Shown piece by piece: positions 25,083 to 34,051 of a stretch of DNA of 64,000 nucleotides; within the stretch, counting starts at the first letter, position 1, and each line of letters begins with the position of its first letter. The notes below the pieces were generated by a model that worked only from the letters and a program-made list of their open reading frames with translations, was not told the origin of the DNA and did not search any database. Position numbers and translations under genes: made by a program. This DNA is from Rhodococcus sp. X156 (GTDB taxonomy: Bacteria; Actinomycetota; Actinomycetes; Mycobacteriales; Mycobacteriaceae), in the NCBI RefSeq assembly GCF_004006015.1, contig NZ_CP034766.1, positions 3,257,001 to 3,321,000 of the forward strand, given 5' to 3'.

Positions 25083-25868
25083 TCACCGCACCCGCAGTCC
25101 CGCCAGCAGCTCGGGCGAGCCCGTGCCCCGGGGCAGCACCACCATGCCGGCCAGCCCGAGCCGGAGCGTGGCCGCGTCTGCCGCCAGCACCGCCTCCGAC
25201 GCCGCGCCACTGGCCGCACCCCGGCGCGAGACCGACTCCGGCGCCACGTGCCCGGCCGGGTCGACGAGGCCGGTGGGCACGCCGAGGGGCAGCGGGACCG
25301 CGCCGGGATCGAGCCGGAGGGTCCAGCTCGCCGGCACGTCGGTGCAGCGCACCGCCACCGTGCCCGCCGCCTCGGCGGTGGCGGACCCGGGCTCGGCGGC
25401 CGCGGTGGCCAGCAGCACCGTGAGGTGCTCGTCGATGCCGTCCAGCAGCAGCCACGGGGGCAGCGCGGCGGGCACCTCCATCGCCACCTGCACCTGCCAC
25501 GCGCGAACGCTCAGCGCGTGCGCGCTGCGCCGCAGCCAGAACCCGGCCTGCGGCGCCACGGCCGGCGACGGCGACCAGCACGGCCGGCGGCTCGGGGAGC
25601 GCGACAGCGCACCCAGCAGCTTCTCCCCGGCCACGTCCAGCGGCTTGGCCTGCTCGGGGGCGCGCCGAGGCACCAGCGCCGTGGAGGACAGCTGCTCGGT
25701 CACCCCGGTGGCAAACACGGCGGCCCAGCTCATCACCTCCGCCACGTCGGTGCCGGGCCCGAGCACCACCGGGCGGGCGGGATCGGCCGCAGTGAGGACC
25801 TGCAGCGCGGCCCCGATCGTGGAGAGGTAGGCCTCCCGGGTGGGCGGTCCGGGAGCGGCAGCAGTCAT
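25083..25868 (-). CDS. Maleylpyruvate isomerase (MDMPI)-like protein
   Basis: A 261-residue protein whose middle resembles the mycothiol-dependent maleylpyruvate isomerase family: CWSPSPAVAPQAGFWLRRSAHALSVRAWQVQVAMEVP, then WLLLDGIDEHLTVLLA and the C-terminal-domain-like VRCTDVPASWTLRLDPG. The N-terminal part lacks an obvious DinB metal triad, so catalysis is doubtful. Such proteins are very numerous in mycothiol-making bacteria and mostly uncharacterised. The last 60 residues (SRRGAASGAASEAVLAADAATLRLGLAGMVVLPRGTGSPELLAGLRVR) look like an SCP-type tail. Divergent from the EspC-like gene. Confidence 0.65.
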   Translation of the reverse strand: MTAAAPGPPTREAYLSTIGAALQVLTAADPARPVVLGPGTDVAEVMSWAAVFATGVTEQLSSTALVPRRAPEQAKPLDVAGEKLLGALSRSPSRRPCWSPSPAVAPQAGFWLRRSAHALSVRAWQVQVAMEVPAALPPWLLLDGIDEHLTVLLATAAAEPGSATAEAAGTVAVRCTDVPASWTLRLDPGAVPLPLGVPTGLVDPAGHVAPESVSRRGAASGAASEAVLAADAATLRLGLAGMVVLPRGTGSPELLAGLRVR

Positions 25869-25922
25869 GGCTGCAATGCTGCCAGCCCGGAACCGTCCGT
25901 GGGAGCGTTCCGTCCCACGGGC

Positions 25923-26234
25923 ATGACAACCGGGGTGGGCATCGACGTTGCGGGACTACAGGGGCTGGCCCCGCTGGGCGGGTCGGCCAGGTCAGGGGCG
26001 GAGGGTCTCGGTCAGCTGCAGCTGACCCCGGGTGACGCCGGCACCCCGGACGGGGAGGCGCTGGTCCTGGCGGTGCAGCGCTTCGCCGACCGGGTCTCGG
26101 CCGCGGTGCGCACCACCAGCGTCGACCTGCAGCGCTTCTCCCAGCTGGTGGGCGCGGCCGGCGCGACGTACGCCGGCGTCGACCAGGGGCTGGCGGACCA
26201 GCTGGGGCGGATGCGCGGGATGACCCAGCGATGA
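25923..26234 (+). CDS. EspC-like (ESX/type VII secretion-associated) small protein
   Basis: A 103-residue protein with the size and helix-turn-helix pattern of WXG100-like/EspC-type proteins: an N-terminal GIDVAGLQGLAPLGG, a long helix (GEALVLAVQRFADRVSAAVRTTSVDLQRFSQLVGAAGATYAGVDQGLADQL) and a short basic tail. EspC-family proteins accompany substrates of mycobacterial ESX systems. The stop overlaps the start of the DUF1023 hydrolase gene (ATGA), so the two are made together. No ESX core genes lie in this window, so secretion is inferred. Confidence 0.6.
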   Translation: MTTGVGIDVAGLQGLAPLGGSARSGAEGLGQLQLTPGDAGTPDGEALVLAVQRFADRVSAAVRTTSVDLQRFSQLVGAAGATYAGVDQGLADQLGRMRGMTQR

Positions 26235-28117
26235 GCGACCCGCGCACCGTCTACGCCGAGCTGACCAGCGGAAACCTCGGTGCAGGCCCAGCCACCACCG
26301 TGGCCGGGGGCCGCAGCGCCCTGGCCGCCGAGCTGCGCACGGTGGCCGACACCCGCGGACAGCTGGTGACCCTGTGGTTCGCCGGGCTGGGCTCCGCGAG
26401 TGCGCTGCGCAGCCTGGACCAGCGCAGCACCGACCTCGGCCGCGCCGACGACGACCTCAGCGCGGCCGCCCGGCTGCTGGGCGAGCTGGCCACCGAGCAG
26501 CAGCGCGTGCACCAGGTGGCCGGTGTGCTCATGCAGGAGTGGCAGCGGGCCTCCCAGGTGCTGCTGCCGGCAAACCCTCCCCTGTTCGAGCTGGTCACCG
26601 AGAACGTCCACAGCCGGCTCAAGGAGGTGCAGTCCATCCACCGCGGCGAGCTGGACCGCATCGCCCGCGCCTTCGACGGGCTGGCGGTGCAGCCCGCGGT
26701 GGGCGCCTCGGCCAGCACTCCCGGCGACGCCGCGCTGCCCGCGCCGGGAACGCAGCCCGCTGCCGTCGCCGCGTGGTGGAAGAGCCTGACCACCGAGCAG
26801 CAGGCCAGCCTGCGCTCCCAGCACCCCGACGCGCTGAGCGAGCTGGACGGGCTGCCGCCGGCCGTCCTGGACGAGGTGAACCGCGCCCGGCTGCGTCGCG
26901 ACCACGACTCCGCCCAGCAGCAGCTGGACGACGCCGATCGGCGGCTGCGCGAGCTCGGGCTGTCCGGCACGCCCGACGCGATGCTGCTGGGCAGCTTCCC
27001 ACCCGAGGTGCGCGCAGCCGCGCTGGACCGGGCCACCGCGGAGCAGCTGCTGCAGCGCACCCAGCAGGTGGACGACGCTGTTCGCAGCGCGCAGGCCATG
27101 GCGGCACAGTCTCCGGGGACCGGGCCGGTGCAGCTGCTCAGCTACCGCTCCACCGGCCCCGGCGGGCTGGCCATCTCCTTCGGCGACCCCTCGCTGGCCA
27201 AGCACGTCGCCGTTGCCGTCCCGGGGACCTCGTCGGGTCCGGGCAGCCCCGGCCTCGACCAGGCCGCGGCCCTGCGCCGGGCCATGGACGAGCGCGACCC
27301 CGGCGGCTCGCACGCGACCGTGCAGTGGGTGGACTACGACGCCCCGGACAGCATTGGTGACGTGCAGGCGGTGGCCCAGACGGGCAACGCCGAGAAGGGC
27401 GCGCCCACGCTGGTCGGCGACGTGGCGGGGTGGCGGGCCGCGGCTGGGGCGGCGCAGGTCGGCCCGCCGCAGCACGTCACCGTGGTGGGTCACTCCTACG
27501 GCAGCACCGTGGTGGGCTTCGCCGCGCAGCACGGGCTGGCGGCCGACGACGTGGCCCTGGTCGGGTCACCCGGCGTCGGTGCGACCTCGGCGGACCAGCT
27601 CTCCCCCGGCCGGGGCCACGTGTGGGCAGGCTCGGCCGAGCACGACCCGGTGGTCCAGCTCACCCGGGGCAGCGGCCTCACCAGCCTGCCCTCGGGCGTC
27701 GGCCCCTACGACCCTGGGTTCGGCAGCCGGCAGTTCGAGGCCACCAGCACGGACATCCTCGAGAACGCCCACGGCGGCTACTACCACGAGGGCACGCCGT
27801 CGCTGCGCAACCTGGCGGCCATCTCCACCGGCGACTACGACGACGTCACCGCGGCCAAGCCGTGGGACACCGCAGCCCCGAAGGCGCTGGCCTTGGCGGG
27901 GCTCGAGGCTGCCGGAGACGTCGCCCACGGCACCGCGCGCACCGTGGGAGAGCTGCTGCAGGGCGATCTCGACGACGCGAGGCGAAGCGTGGCCGCCACC
28001 GGCAAGGAGATGGTGGGCGACGCCGCCGACGCCGCGGCATCCATCGTCGGCGACCGTGCGGAGGTGCTCACTGCCCCCGTGAAGGCGGTGAAGGGCGTGC
28101 TGGGGCTGCTCGGCTAA
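26231..28117 (+). CDS. DUF1023 alpha/beta hydrolase with WXG-like N-terminal helical domain
   Basis: A 628-residue protein. Residues 1-165 are long helices resembling a WXG100 domain (WFAGLGSASALRSLDQRSTDLGRADDDLSAAARLLGELATEQQRVHQVAGVLMQEWQRA); 175-300 is a coiled linker including AAWWKSLTTEQQASL; then an alpha/beta hydrolase of the DUF1023 family with nucleophile elbow GHSYGST, a likely acid in GSAEHDPV and a histidine in ENAHGGYY. A helical tail ends the protein. It has no classical signal peptide. With the overlapping EspC-like partner it looks like an exported or envelope-acting esterase/lipase; the substrate is unknown. Confidence 0.75.
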   Translation: MSDPRTVYAELTSGNLGAGPATTVAGGRSALAAELRTVADTRGQLVTLWFAGLGSASALRSLDQRSTDLGRADDDLSAAARLLGELATEQQRVHQVAGVLMQEWQRASQVLLPANPPLFELVTENVHSRLKEVQSIHRGELDRIARAFDGLAVQPAVGASASTPGDAALPAPGTQPAAVAAWWKSLTTEQQASLRSQHPDALSELDGLPPAVLDEVNRARLRRDHDSAQQQLDDADRRLRELGLSGTPDAMLLGSFPPEVRAAALDRATAEQLLQRTQQVDDAVRSAQAMAAQSPGTGPVQLLSYRSTGPGGLAISFGDPSLAKHVAVAVPGTSSGPGSPGLDQAAALRRAMDERDPGGSHATVQWVDYDAPDSIGDVQAVAQTGNAEKGAPTLVGDVAGWRAAAGAAQVGPPQHVTVVGHSYGSTVVGFAAQHGLAADDVALVGSPGVGATSADQLSPGRGHVWAGSAEHDPVVQLTRGSGLTSLPSGVGPYDPGFGSRQFEATSTDILENAHGGYYHEGTPSLRNLAAISTGDYDDVTAAKPWDTAAPKALALAGLEAAGDVAHGTARTVGELLQGDLDDARRSVAATGKEMVGDAADAAASIVGDRAEVLTAPVKAVKGVLGLLG

Positions 28118-28128
28118 GGGCTGCTGGC

Positions 28129-28515
28129 CTAAGGACGCAGCAGCGGCAGCCAGTGAGCGATCTCCTCGGCCCGGGTCCCGGACGACTGCAGCAGCGCCTG
28201 CGCTCGGGCCGCGTCAAAGGTGGTCCGTCCCGTCACCAGCAGCAGCCAGGTGCGCGGATCGAGCTCCACCACGTTGGGCGGGGTGCCGCGGGTGTGCCGC
28301 GGCCCGGCGATGCACTGCACCGCCACGAACGGCGGCACCCGCACCTCCACGCTGTTGCCCGGCGCGGCCTGGGCCAGCGTGCGAGCCGACAGCCGCACCG
28401 CCGCCGCCAGCGAGCTCCGGTCGGGCTCGGGCACCCGTGGGTCGTCCAGCCAGGGCAGCACCGCCAGCACCGCCGCACGCATCTGGGCCTGGTCGACGGG
28501 TCCACGGGTAGCCAC
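28129..28515 (-). CDS. Sterol-carrier-like protein (bacterial SCP family)
   Basis: A 128-residue protein of the actinobacterial SCP-like family often found beside purF (Rv0807 in M. tuberculosis, from memory). The conserved tail GTPPNVVELDPRTWLLLVTGRTTFDAARAQALLQSSGTRAEEIAHWLPLL is complete. The open frame reaches 28641, but the GTG at 28515 gives the family length and has a TAGGCT -10 box eight bases upstream, so it is probably leaderless. Ligand and role are not established. Divergent from the SGNH hydrolase with 64 bases between starts. Confidence 0.8.
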   Translation of the reverse strand: MATRGPVDQAQMRAAVLAVLPWLDDPRVPEPDRSSLAAAVRLSARTLAQAAPGNSVEVRVPPFVAVQCIAGPRHTRGTPPNVVELDPRTWLLLVTGRTTFDAARAQALLQSSGTRAEEIAHWLPLLRP

Positions 28516-28523
28516 GGCCGTGA

Positions 28524-28529
28524 AGCCTA
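28524..28529 (-). promoter_or_regulatory. -10 box of leaderless SCP-like gene
   Basis: TAGGCT on the minus strand (28529 to 28524), eight bases before the GTG. Confidence 0.55.
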
Positions 28530-28567
28530 GGACTGCGCACCCCGCCGGCTCACCGGTGCCCGCGCCG

Positions 28568-28573
28568 TAGGGT
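28568..28573 (+). promoter_or_regulatory. -10 box of leaderless SGNH hydrolase gene
   Basis: TAGGGT ends six bases before the GTG at 28580. Confidence 0.6.
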
Positions 28574-28579
28574 TGGCGC

Positions 28580-29188
28580 GTGCTGAGCATCGACGACCTG
28601 GCGACGTACTGGGGCAGGCGGGCCGAGCAGCCCGGCGACATCCACTACCTGGCGCTGGGCGACTCGCTCACCCAGGGCTACGGCGCGGGGTCACCGGCAC
28701 AGAGCTTCGTGAGCACCCTCGCCGGCCTGCTCACCGACGCCACCGGCGCCTCGGTGGCCGTCACCAACCTCGCGGTGTGCGGGGCCCGGCTGGAGGACCT
28801 GGTGATCGACCAGCTGCCGGCGCTGGCGCGGCTGCGCCCCGACGTCGTGACCGTCTGCATCGGCACCAACGACGCCACCCACACCGACCCCGACCGCTTC
28901 CGCGACGTCTTCACCCGGTTGTGCGACACCCTGCCGAACGGCACCTTCGTCGCCGACGTGCCCGACTTCCAGGGCGGCCACGGCGACGACGAGGCCCGCG
29001 AGCTGTCCGCGATCATCCGCGAGGTGGTGGCCGCCCGCCCCGCACTGGTGCCGGTGGCGGTGCAGGCCGCGACCGCGGGCATGACCGTCACCGAGTTCGG
29101 CACCGGCTTCGCCCACCCCGACGACGTCGGCTACCAGCGCTACACCCGGGCCTTCTGGGAGGCGATGGAGCCGGCGCTGCTCCGCTAG
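28580..29188 (+). CDS. SGNH/GDSL-family hydrolase
   Basis: A 202-residue esterase-type protein with the four SGNH blocks: catalytic Ser in [11 protein letters not shown], the Gly/Asn blocks [12 protein letters not shown] and CIGTNDATH, and the Asp/His block [12 protein letters not shown]. It has no signal peptide, so it is probably cytoplasmic. Substrate unknown (ester or acyl group). Leaderless GTG start. Its stop shares CTAG with the convergent purL stop. Confidence 0.87.
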   Translation: MLSIDDLATYWGRRAEQPGDIHYLALGDSLTQGYGAGSPAQSFVSTLAGLLTDATGASVAVTNLAVCGARLEDLVIDQLPALARLRPDVVTVCIGTNDATHTDPDRFRDVFTRLCDTLPNGTFVADVPDFQGGHGDDEARELSAIIREVVAARPALVPVAVQAATAGMTVTEFGTGFAHPDDVGYQRYTRAFWEAMEPALLR

Positions 29189-31488
29189 GACGTCACCGCC
29201 ACGTCCTGGCCGAACAGGGCCGGCAGGGTCGCCTCGAAGGTCTCCCGCAGCTCGGCCAGCGACACGGTGAACTGGCCCTGCACCTCGATGTCGTCGGAGC
29301 CCTCGTCCACCACGCCGATGCGCGTCCACGGCAGACCGCGGTTGGTGCACATGCTGGTGAAGCGCGGCTCCTCGCTGCGCGGCACCGCCACCAGGATGCG
29401 GCCGGAGGACTCGCTGAACAGCTGCACGAACGGGTCGGAACCCTCGGGCAGCAGGATGCGGCAGCCGGTGTCGCCGTTGAGCGCGGCCTCCACCACGGCC
29501 TGGGCCAGCCCGCCCTCGGAGAGGTCGTGGGCGGCGGAGATCAGTCCGTCGCGGGAGCCGGCCAGCAGGATCTCGGCCAGCAGCTGCTCCCGGGCCAGGT
29601 CCACCTTGGGCGGGGTGCCGCCGAGGTGGTCGTGCACGACCTGGCTCCAGATCGAGCCACCGAGCTCCTCGTGGGTCTCGCCCAGCAGGATCAGCGTCTC
29701 GCCGGGGGTGTTGCCGAAGCCGGTGAGGATGCGGCGGTCCACCTCGTCGATCACGCCGAGCACCCCCACCACCGGCGTCGGCAGGATGGCGGTGGTGCCG
29801 GTCTGGTTGTAGAAGCTGACGTTGCCGCCGGTCACCGGGATACCCAGCTGCACGCAGCCGTCGGCCAGGCCGCGCACGGCCTCGCTGAACTGCCACATCA
29901 CGCCCGGGTCCTCGGGGGAGCCGAAGTTCAGGCAGTTGGTCACCGCGACCGGGGTGGAACCGGTGGTGGCGACGTTGCGGAACGCCTCGGCCAGCGCCAG
30001 CTGCGCCCCGGTGTAGGGATCCAGCGCGGTGTAGCGCCCGCTGGCGTCGGTGGCCAGCGCGATGCCCCGGCCGGTGGTCTCGTCGATGCGCAGCACGCCG
30101 GCGTCGGCGGCCTCGGCCAGCACGGTGTTGCCGCGGACGTAGCGGTCGTACTGCTGCACCACCCAGCGGCGGCTGCACAGCTGCGGCGAGCCCACCATCT
30201 GCAGCAGGGTGGCCTTGAGCTCGTCCGGGGTGGACGGGCGGGCCAGCGTGTCCGGGGTGTTCGCGACCAGCGCGTCCTGGCCGGCCGGACGCTGCACGGG
30301 GCGCTCGTACACCGGGCCCTCGTGGGCCACGGTGCGCGGCGGCACGTCCACCACGGTCTCGCCGTGCCAGGTGATCTCCAGGTTGTCGCCGTCGGTGACT
30401 TCGCCGATGACGGTGGCCAGCACGTCCCACTTGCGGCAGATGGCCATGAACGCGTCCACGTTCTCCGGCGCCACCACGGCGCACATGCGCTCCTGGGACT
30501 CGCTGGAGAGCACCTCGGCCGGGGTCATCCCGGTGGCCCGCAGCGGGACGGCGTCCAGCTCCACGCGCATGCCGCCGCTGCCGGCGCTGGCCAGCTCGGA
30601 GGTGGCGCACGACAGCCCGGCTCCGCCCAGGTCCTGGATGCCCACCACGACGCCGGAGGAGTACAGCTCCAGGCAGCACTCGATGAGCACCTTCTCGGTG
30701 AACGGGTCGCCCACCTGCACCGCGGGCAGCTTCTTGCGGCCACCGCCGTGCTCGTCGCCGTCGAAGGTGGCCGAGGCCAGCACCGAGACGCCGCCGATGC
30801 CGTCCAGGCCGGTGCGGGCGCCGAACAGGATGATCTTGTTGCCCGTGCCGGAGGCGAAGGCCAGGTGCAGGTCCTCGGTGCGCATCACGCCGGCGCACAG
30901 CGCGTTCACCAGCGGGTTGCCCGCGTAGGACTCGTCGAAAACCAGCTCGCCGCCCACGTTGGGCAGGCCGAGGGAGTTGCCGTAGCCACCGACGCCGGCG
31001 ACGATGCCGTGCACCAGCCGCTTGGTGTCCGGGGCATCGGCTCTGCCGAAGCGCAGCTGGTCCATCACCGCGATCGGGCGGGCACCCATGGCCATGATGT
31101 CGCGGACGATGCCGCCCACCCCGGTGGCCGCCCCCTGGTAGGGCTCCACGTAGGACGGGTGGTTGTGGCTCTCCACCTTGAAGGTGACCGCCCAGCCGTC
31201 GCCGACGTCGACCACGCCGGCGTTCTCCCCGATGCCGGCGAGCATGCCGGAGCGCATCTGCTCGGTGGTGGTCTCGCCGAAGTACTTCAGGTGCACCTTG
31301 GAGGACTTGTAGGAGCAGTGCTCGCTCCACATCACCGAGTACATGGCCAGCTCGGCGTCGGTGGGCCGCCGCCCGAGGATCTCCCTGATGCGCGCGTACT
31401 CGTCGTCCTTGAGACCGAGCGCGGCGTAGGGCTGCTCCAGGTCGGGAGTCTCGGCGGCGTTGGCAGTGGTATCGACAGGCACAGGCAC
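29185..31488 (-). CDS. purL: Phosphoribosylformylglycinamidine synthase subunit PurL
   Basis: The 767-residue small-type PurL, ATP-dependent synthetase of the FGAM synthase complex that needs PurQ (ammonia) and PurS; both are encoded at 36.5-37.5 kb. Motifs include [72 protein letters not shown] and [15 protein letters not shown]. The frame continues upstream to 31557, but the GTG at 31488 lies seven bases after TAGGCT (31501-31496), so it is taken as leaderless. The stop overlaps the convergent SGNH gene stop in CTAG. Confidence 0.96.
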   Translation of the reverse strand: MPVPVDTTANAAETPDLEQPYAALGLKDDEYARIREILGRRPTDAELAMYSVMWSEHCSYKSSKVHLKYFGETTTEQMRSGMLAGIGENAGVVDVGDGWAVTFKVESHNHPSYVEPYQGAATGVGGIVRDIMAMGARPIAVMDQLRFGRADAPDTKRLVHGIVAGVGGYGNSLGLPNVGGELVFDESYAGNPLVNALCAGVMRTEDLHLAFASGTGNKIILFGARTGLDGIGGVSVLASATFDGDEHGGGRKKLPAVQVGDPFTEKVLIECCLELYSSGVVVGIQDLGGAGLSCATSELASAGSGGMRVELDAVPLRATGMTPAEVLSSESQERMCAVVAPENVDAFMAICRKWDVLATVIGEVTDGDNLEITWHGETVVDVPPRTVAHEGPVYERPVQRPAGQDALVANTPDTLARPSTPDELKATLLQMVGSPQLCSRRWVVQQYDRYVRGNTVLAEAADAGVLRIDETTGRGIALATDASGRYTALDPYTGAQLALAEAFRNVATTGSTPVAVTNCLNFGSPEDPGVMWQFSEAVRGLADGCVQLGIPVTGGNVSFYNQTGTTAILPTPVVGVLGVIDEVDRRILTGFGNTPGETLILLGETHEELGGSIWSQVVHDHLGGTPPKVDLAREQLLAEILLAGSRDGLISAAHDLSEGGLAQAVVEAALNGDTGCRILLPEGSDPFVQLFSESSGRILVAVPRSEEPRFTSMCTNRGLPWTRIGVVDEGSDDIEVQGQFTVSLAELRETFEATLPALFGQDVAVTS

Positions 31489-31495
31489 GCGCAAC

Positions 31496-31501
31496 AGCCT
31501 A
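31496..31501 (-). promoter_or_regulatory. -10 box of leaderless purL
   Basis: TAGGCT on the minus strand (31501 to 31496), in the context CGATAGGCT that recurs before purC. Confidence 0.6.
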
Positions 31502-31616
31502 TCGAGGGGTCGCAGCACCCCTCTTACTCGCCTGGTCAGGGCTCCACAGCACACCACCGGCTACCAAGGAGTAACTTCTCCGCCCGACCTCTCTCCCACC
31601 TGGCAGGAGCACCCCG

Positions 31617-33002
31617 ATGACCGAAGCATCCCCCGGCGCCAGCGCCGGGACGGGCGGGAGCCGGGCCGAGACCACGCTGCGGCGCGGCATCACCGGGCCG
31701 CTGCTCTACGTCTTCATCCTCGGTGACGTCCTCGGCGCCGGGGTCTACGCCCTGGTCGGCGAGGTGGCGGGCGAGGTCGGCGGCGCGGTGTGGGTGCCGC
31801 TGCTGGTGGCGCTGGCGATGGCGCTGCTGACGGCCTCCTCCTACGTGGAGCTGGTGACCAAGCACCCGCGCGCCGGCGGTGCCGCGATCTTCGCCCAGCG
31901 GGCGTACCAGAAGCCGCTCATCTCCTTCCTGGTCGGCTACTGCATGCTCGCCGCCGGCGTGACCAGCGCCGCCGGGCTGGCCCTGGCCTTCTCCGGCGAC
32001 TACCTCGGCGTCTTCCTGGACGTCCCGATGGTCCCTGCTGCGCTGGTGTTCCTGCTGGTGGTGGCCCTGCTCAACGCCCGGGGCATCAAGGAGTCGCTGC
32101 GGGCGAACCTGGTGATGACGACGGTGGAGGTGGGCGGCCTGGTGCTGGTGGTGGTGCTCGCCGGCATCGTGCTGGGCCGCGGCGACGGCGACCTGGGCCG
32201 GGTGGTGGAGTTCAACGCCGACACCACCCCGGCACTGGCGGTGCTCAGCGCGGCGCTGCTGGCGTTCTACTCCTTCGTCGGCTTCGAGACCTCCGCCAAC
32301 GTGGCCGAGGAGGTTCGCGACGTCCGCCGCGTCTTCCCGCGGGCCATGTTCGGGGCCCTGCTCACCGCCGGTGCCGTCTACGTGCTGGTGGGCATCGCCG
32401 TCTCGGTCGTGCTGCCGCCCGACCAGCTCGCACAGTCCACCGGGCCGCTGCTGGAGGTGGTCAGCGCCGCCGACGCCGGGGTGCCGTCCCGGATGTTCAG
32501 TGCCATCGCCCTGGTGGCGGTGGCCAACGGTGCGCTGCTCACCATGATCATGGCGAGCCGGCTGGCCTACGGGATGGCCAACCAGGGCCTGCTGCCGGGC
32601 GTGCTGAACAGCGTGCTGACCCACCGCAGGACCCCGTGGGTGGCCATCGCGGCGACCACCGTGGTGGCCATGGCGCTGGCCACCACCGGCTCGCTGGCCA
32701 CCCTGGCCGAGACCGTGGTGCTGCTGCTGCTCGTGGTGTTCATCAGCACCAACCTGGCGGTGCTGGTGCTGCGCAAGGAGCAGGTGGACCACGACTACTT
32801 CCGCACGCCCACGGTGCTGCCCGTGCTGGCGCTGGTGAGCTGCGTGGTGCTACTGACCCAGCAGAGCGCGGCCACCTGGGCGCGCGCCGGCGGTCTGGTA
32901 GCGATCGGGGTGGTGCTGTACCTGGTGAGCCGGCTGGGCACCCGCCGGTCTCCGGCCGAGGAGGACCCGACCGCCGCCGCGCCCGCCGAGCACGCCGGCT
33001 AG
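31617..33002 (+). CDS. APC-superfamily amino acid permease
   Basis: A 461-residue permease with about 12 hydrophobic segments. The APC signature regions are LYVFILGDVLGAGVYALVGEVAGEVGGAVWVPLLVA in segment 1 and AALLAFYSFVGFETSANVAEEVRDVRRVFPRAMFGAL around segment 6. The substrate is likely an amino acid or polyamine but cannot be specified. A GGCAGGAG site lies seven to eight bases before the ATG. It is divergent from purL and convergent with the repair pair, sharing its TAG in CTAG at 32999-33002. Confidence 0.9.
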   Translation: MTEASPGASAGTGGSRAETTLRRGITGPLLYVFILGDVLGAGVYALVGEVAGEVGGAVWVPLLVALAMALLTASSYVELVTKHPRAGGAAIFAQRAYQKPLISFLVGYCMLAAGVTSAAGLALAFSGDYLGVFLDVPMVPAALVFLLVVALLNARGIKESLRANLVMTTVEVGGLVLVVVLAGIVLGRGDGDLGRVVEFNADTTPALAVLSAALLAFYSFVGFETSANVAEEVRDVRRVFPRAMFGALLTAGAVYVLVGIAVSVVLPPDQLAQSTGPLLEVVSAADAGVPSRMFSAIALVAVANGALLTMIMASRLAYGMANQGLLPGVLNSVLTHRRTPWVAIAATTVVAMALATTGSLATLAETVVLLLLVVFISTNLAVLVLRKEQVDHDYFRTPTVLPVLALVSCVVLLTQQSAATWARAGGLVAIGVVLYLVSRLGTRRSPAEEDPTAAAPAEHAG

Positions 33003-34051
33003 CCCTGGCGGTCGCGGTCCTTGCTGGGCTGCACCCGCTTGGGCTCACCCGCCATCTTGGGGTAGTTCGGCGGGTAGGGCAGGTCGCCGAGCCCGCCGGC
33101 CTCGTCCCGCTCGGCCAGCTCCAGCAGCGTGTCCAGGGAGAACGCCTTGGCGTCCAGGTCGGCCATCGGGTCGCCGCGGCGGGCCAGCAGGTCGGGCACG
33201 GTGGCCATGGTGAAGTCGTCCGGGTCGACGTCCACCAGCTCGGCCCAGGTCACCGGGGTGCTCACCGTGGCCCGCGGGGTCTTGCGCACCGAGTAGGCGC
33301 TGGCGATGGTGCGGTCGCGGGCGTTCTGGTTGAAGTCCACGAAGATCTGCTCGCCGCGCTGCTCCTTCCACCACGCCGTGGTCACCCTGCCGCCAGCGCC
33401 GCGCTCCACCTCGCGGGCCAGGGCGATGGCGGCGCGGCGCACCTCGGTGAAGGTCCAGCGGGGCTCGATCCGCACGTACACGTGCAGGCCGCGCCCGCCG
33501 GAGGTCTTGGGGAACCCCACCAGCCCGAGCTCGTCCAGCAGCGGCTGCACCACCTCCAGCGCCACCGCGCGGGCCTCGGCGAAGGCGGTGCCCGGCTGCG
33601 GGTCGAGGTCGATGCGCAGCTCGTCGGGGTGGTCGGTGTCGGTGCAGCGGGCGTGCCACGGGTGGAAGGTGACCGTGCCCATCTGCGCCGCCCACACCAC
33701 CTCCGCGGCGTGGCGCACCCGCAGCGCGTCGGCGGTGCGCCCGGACGGGAAGGCCACCTGGCAGGTCTGCAGGTAGTCGGGGTGCTTGGCGGGGATCCGC
33801 TTCTGGTACACCTCCTCGCCCTCGATGCCGTCGGGGAAGCGCTGCAGGTAGGTGGGCCGGTCGCGCAGCGCGTTCACGATCACCCCGGACTCGGCGACGG
33901 CCTGGTAGTAGTGCGCCAGGTGCAGCTTGGTGCCGCCGTCCGCGCCGAGGGCGGGGAACATGATCTTGTCGGGGCTGCTCAGGCGCACCTCCACACCGTG
34001 GACGTCCAGCAGCTCCGGCGGTGTCTTTCCTGCGGGCGTCTTGCTGGGCAT
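32999..34051 (-). CDS. LigD-type DNA primase/polymerase domain protein (PolD1-like)
   Basis: A 350-residue stand-alone archaeo-eukaryotic-primase polymerase like the polymerase domain of LigD. Visible motifs are the metal-binding RIDLDPQPG, the SGGRGLHVYV histidine motif and the C-terminal GDLPYPPNYPKMAGEPKR. Related mycobacterial enzymes add ribo- or deoxynucleotides at breaks and gaps in non-homologous end joining or base-excision repair. Its ATG overlaps the stop of the ligase gene (TGATG), the LigC-PolD1 arrangement I recall from M. smegmatis. The stop is shared with the convergent permease through CTAG. No Ku gene is in the window. Confidence 0.9.
   Translation of the reverse strand: MPSKTPAGKTPPELLDVHGVEVRLSSPDKIMFPALGADGGTKLHLAHYYQAVAESGVIVNALRDRPTYLQRFPDGIEGEEVYQKRIPAKHPDYLQTCQVAFPSGRTADALRVRHAAEVVWAAQMGTVTFHPWHARCTDTDHPDELRIDLDPQPGTAFAEARAVALEVVQPLLDELGLVGFPKTSGGRGLHVYVRIEPRWTFTEVRRAAIALAREVERGAGGRVTTAWWKEQRGEQIFVDFNQNARDRTIASAYSVRKTPRATVSTPVTWAELVDVDPDDFTMATVPDLLARRGDPMADLDAKAFSLDTLLELAERDEAGGLGDLPYPPNYPKMAGEPKRVQPSKDRDRQG

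Noticed and set aside
28573-31620. 1015-codon + strand frame opposite purL
   Set aside because: Antisense shadow of purL; composition typical of a non-coding frame.
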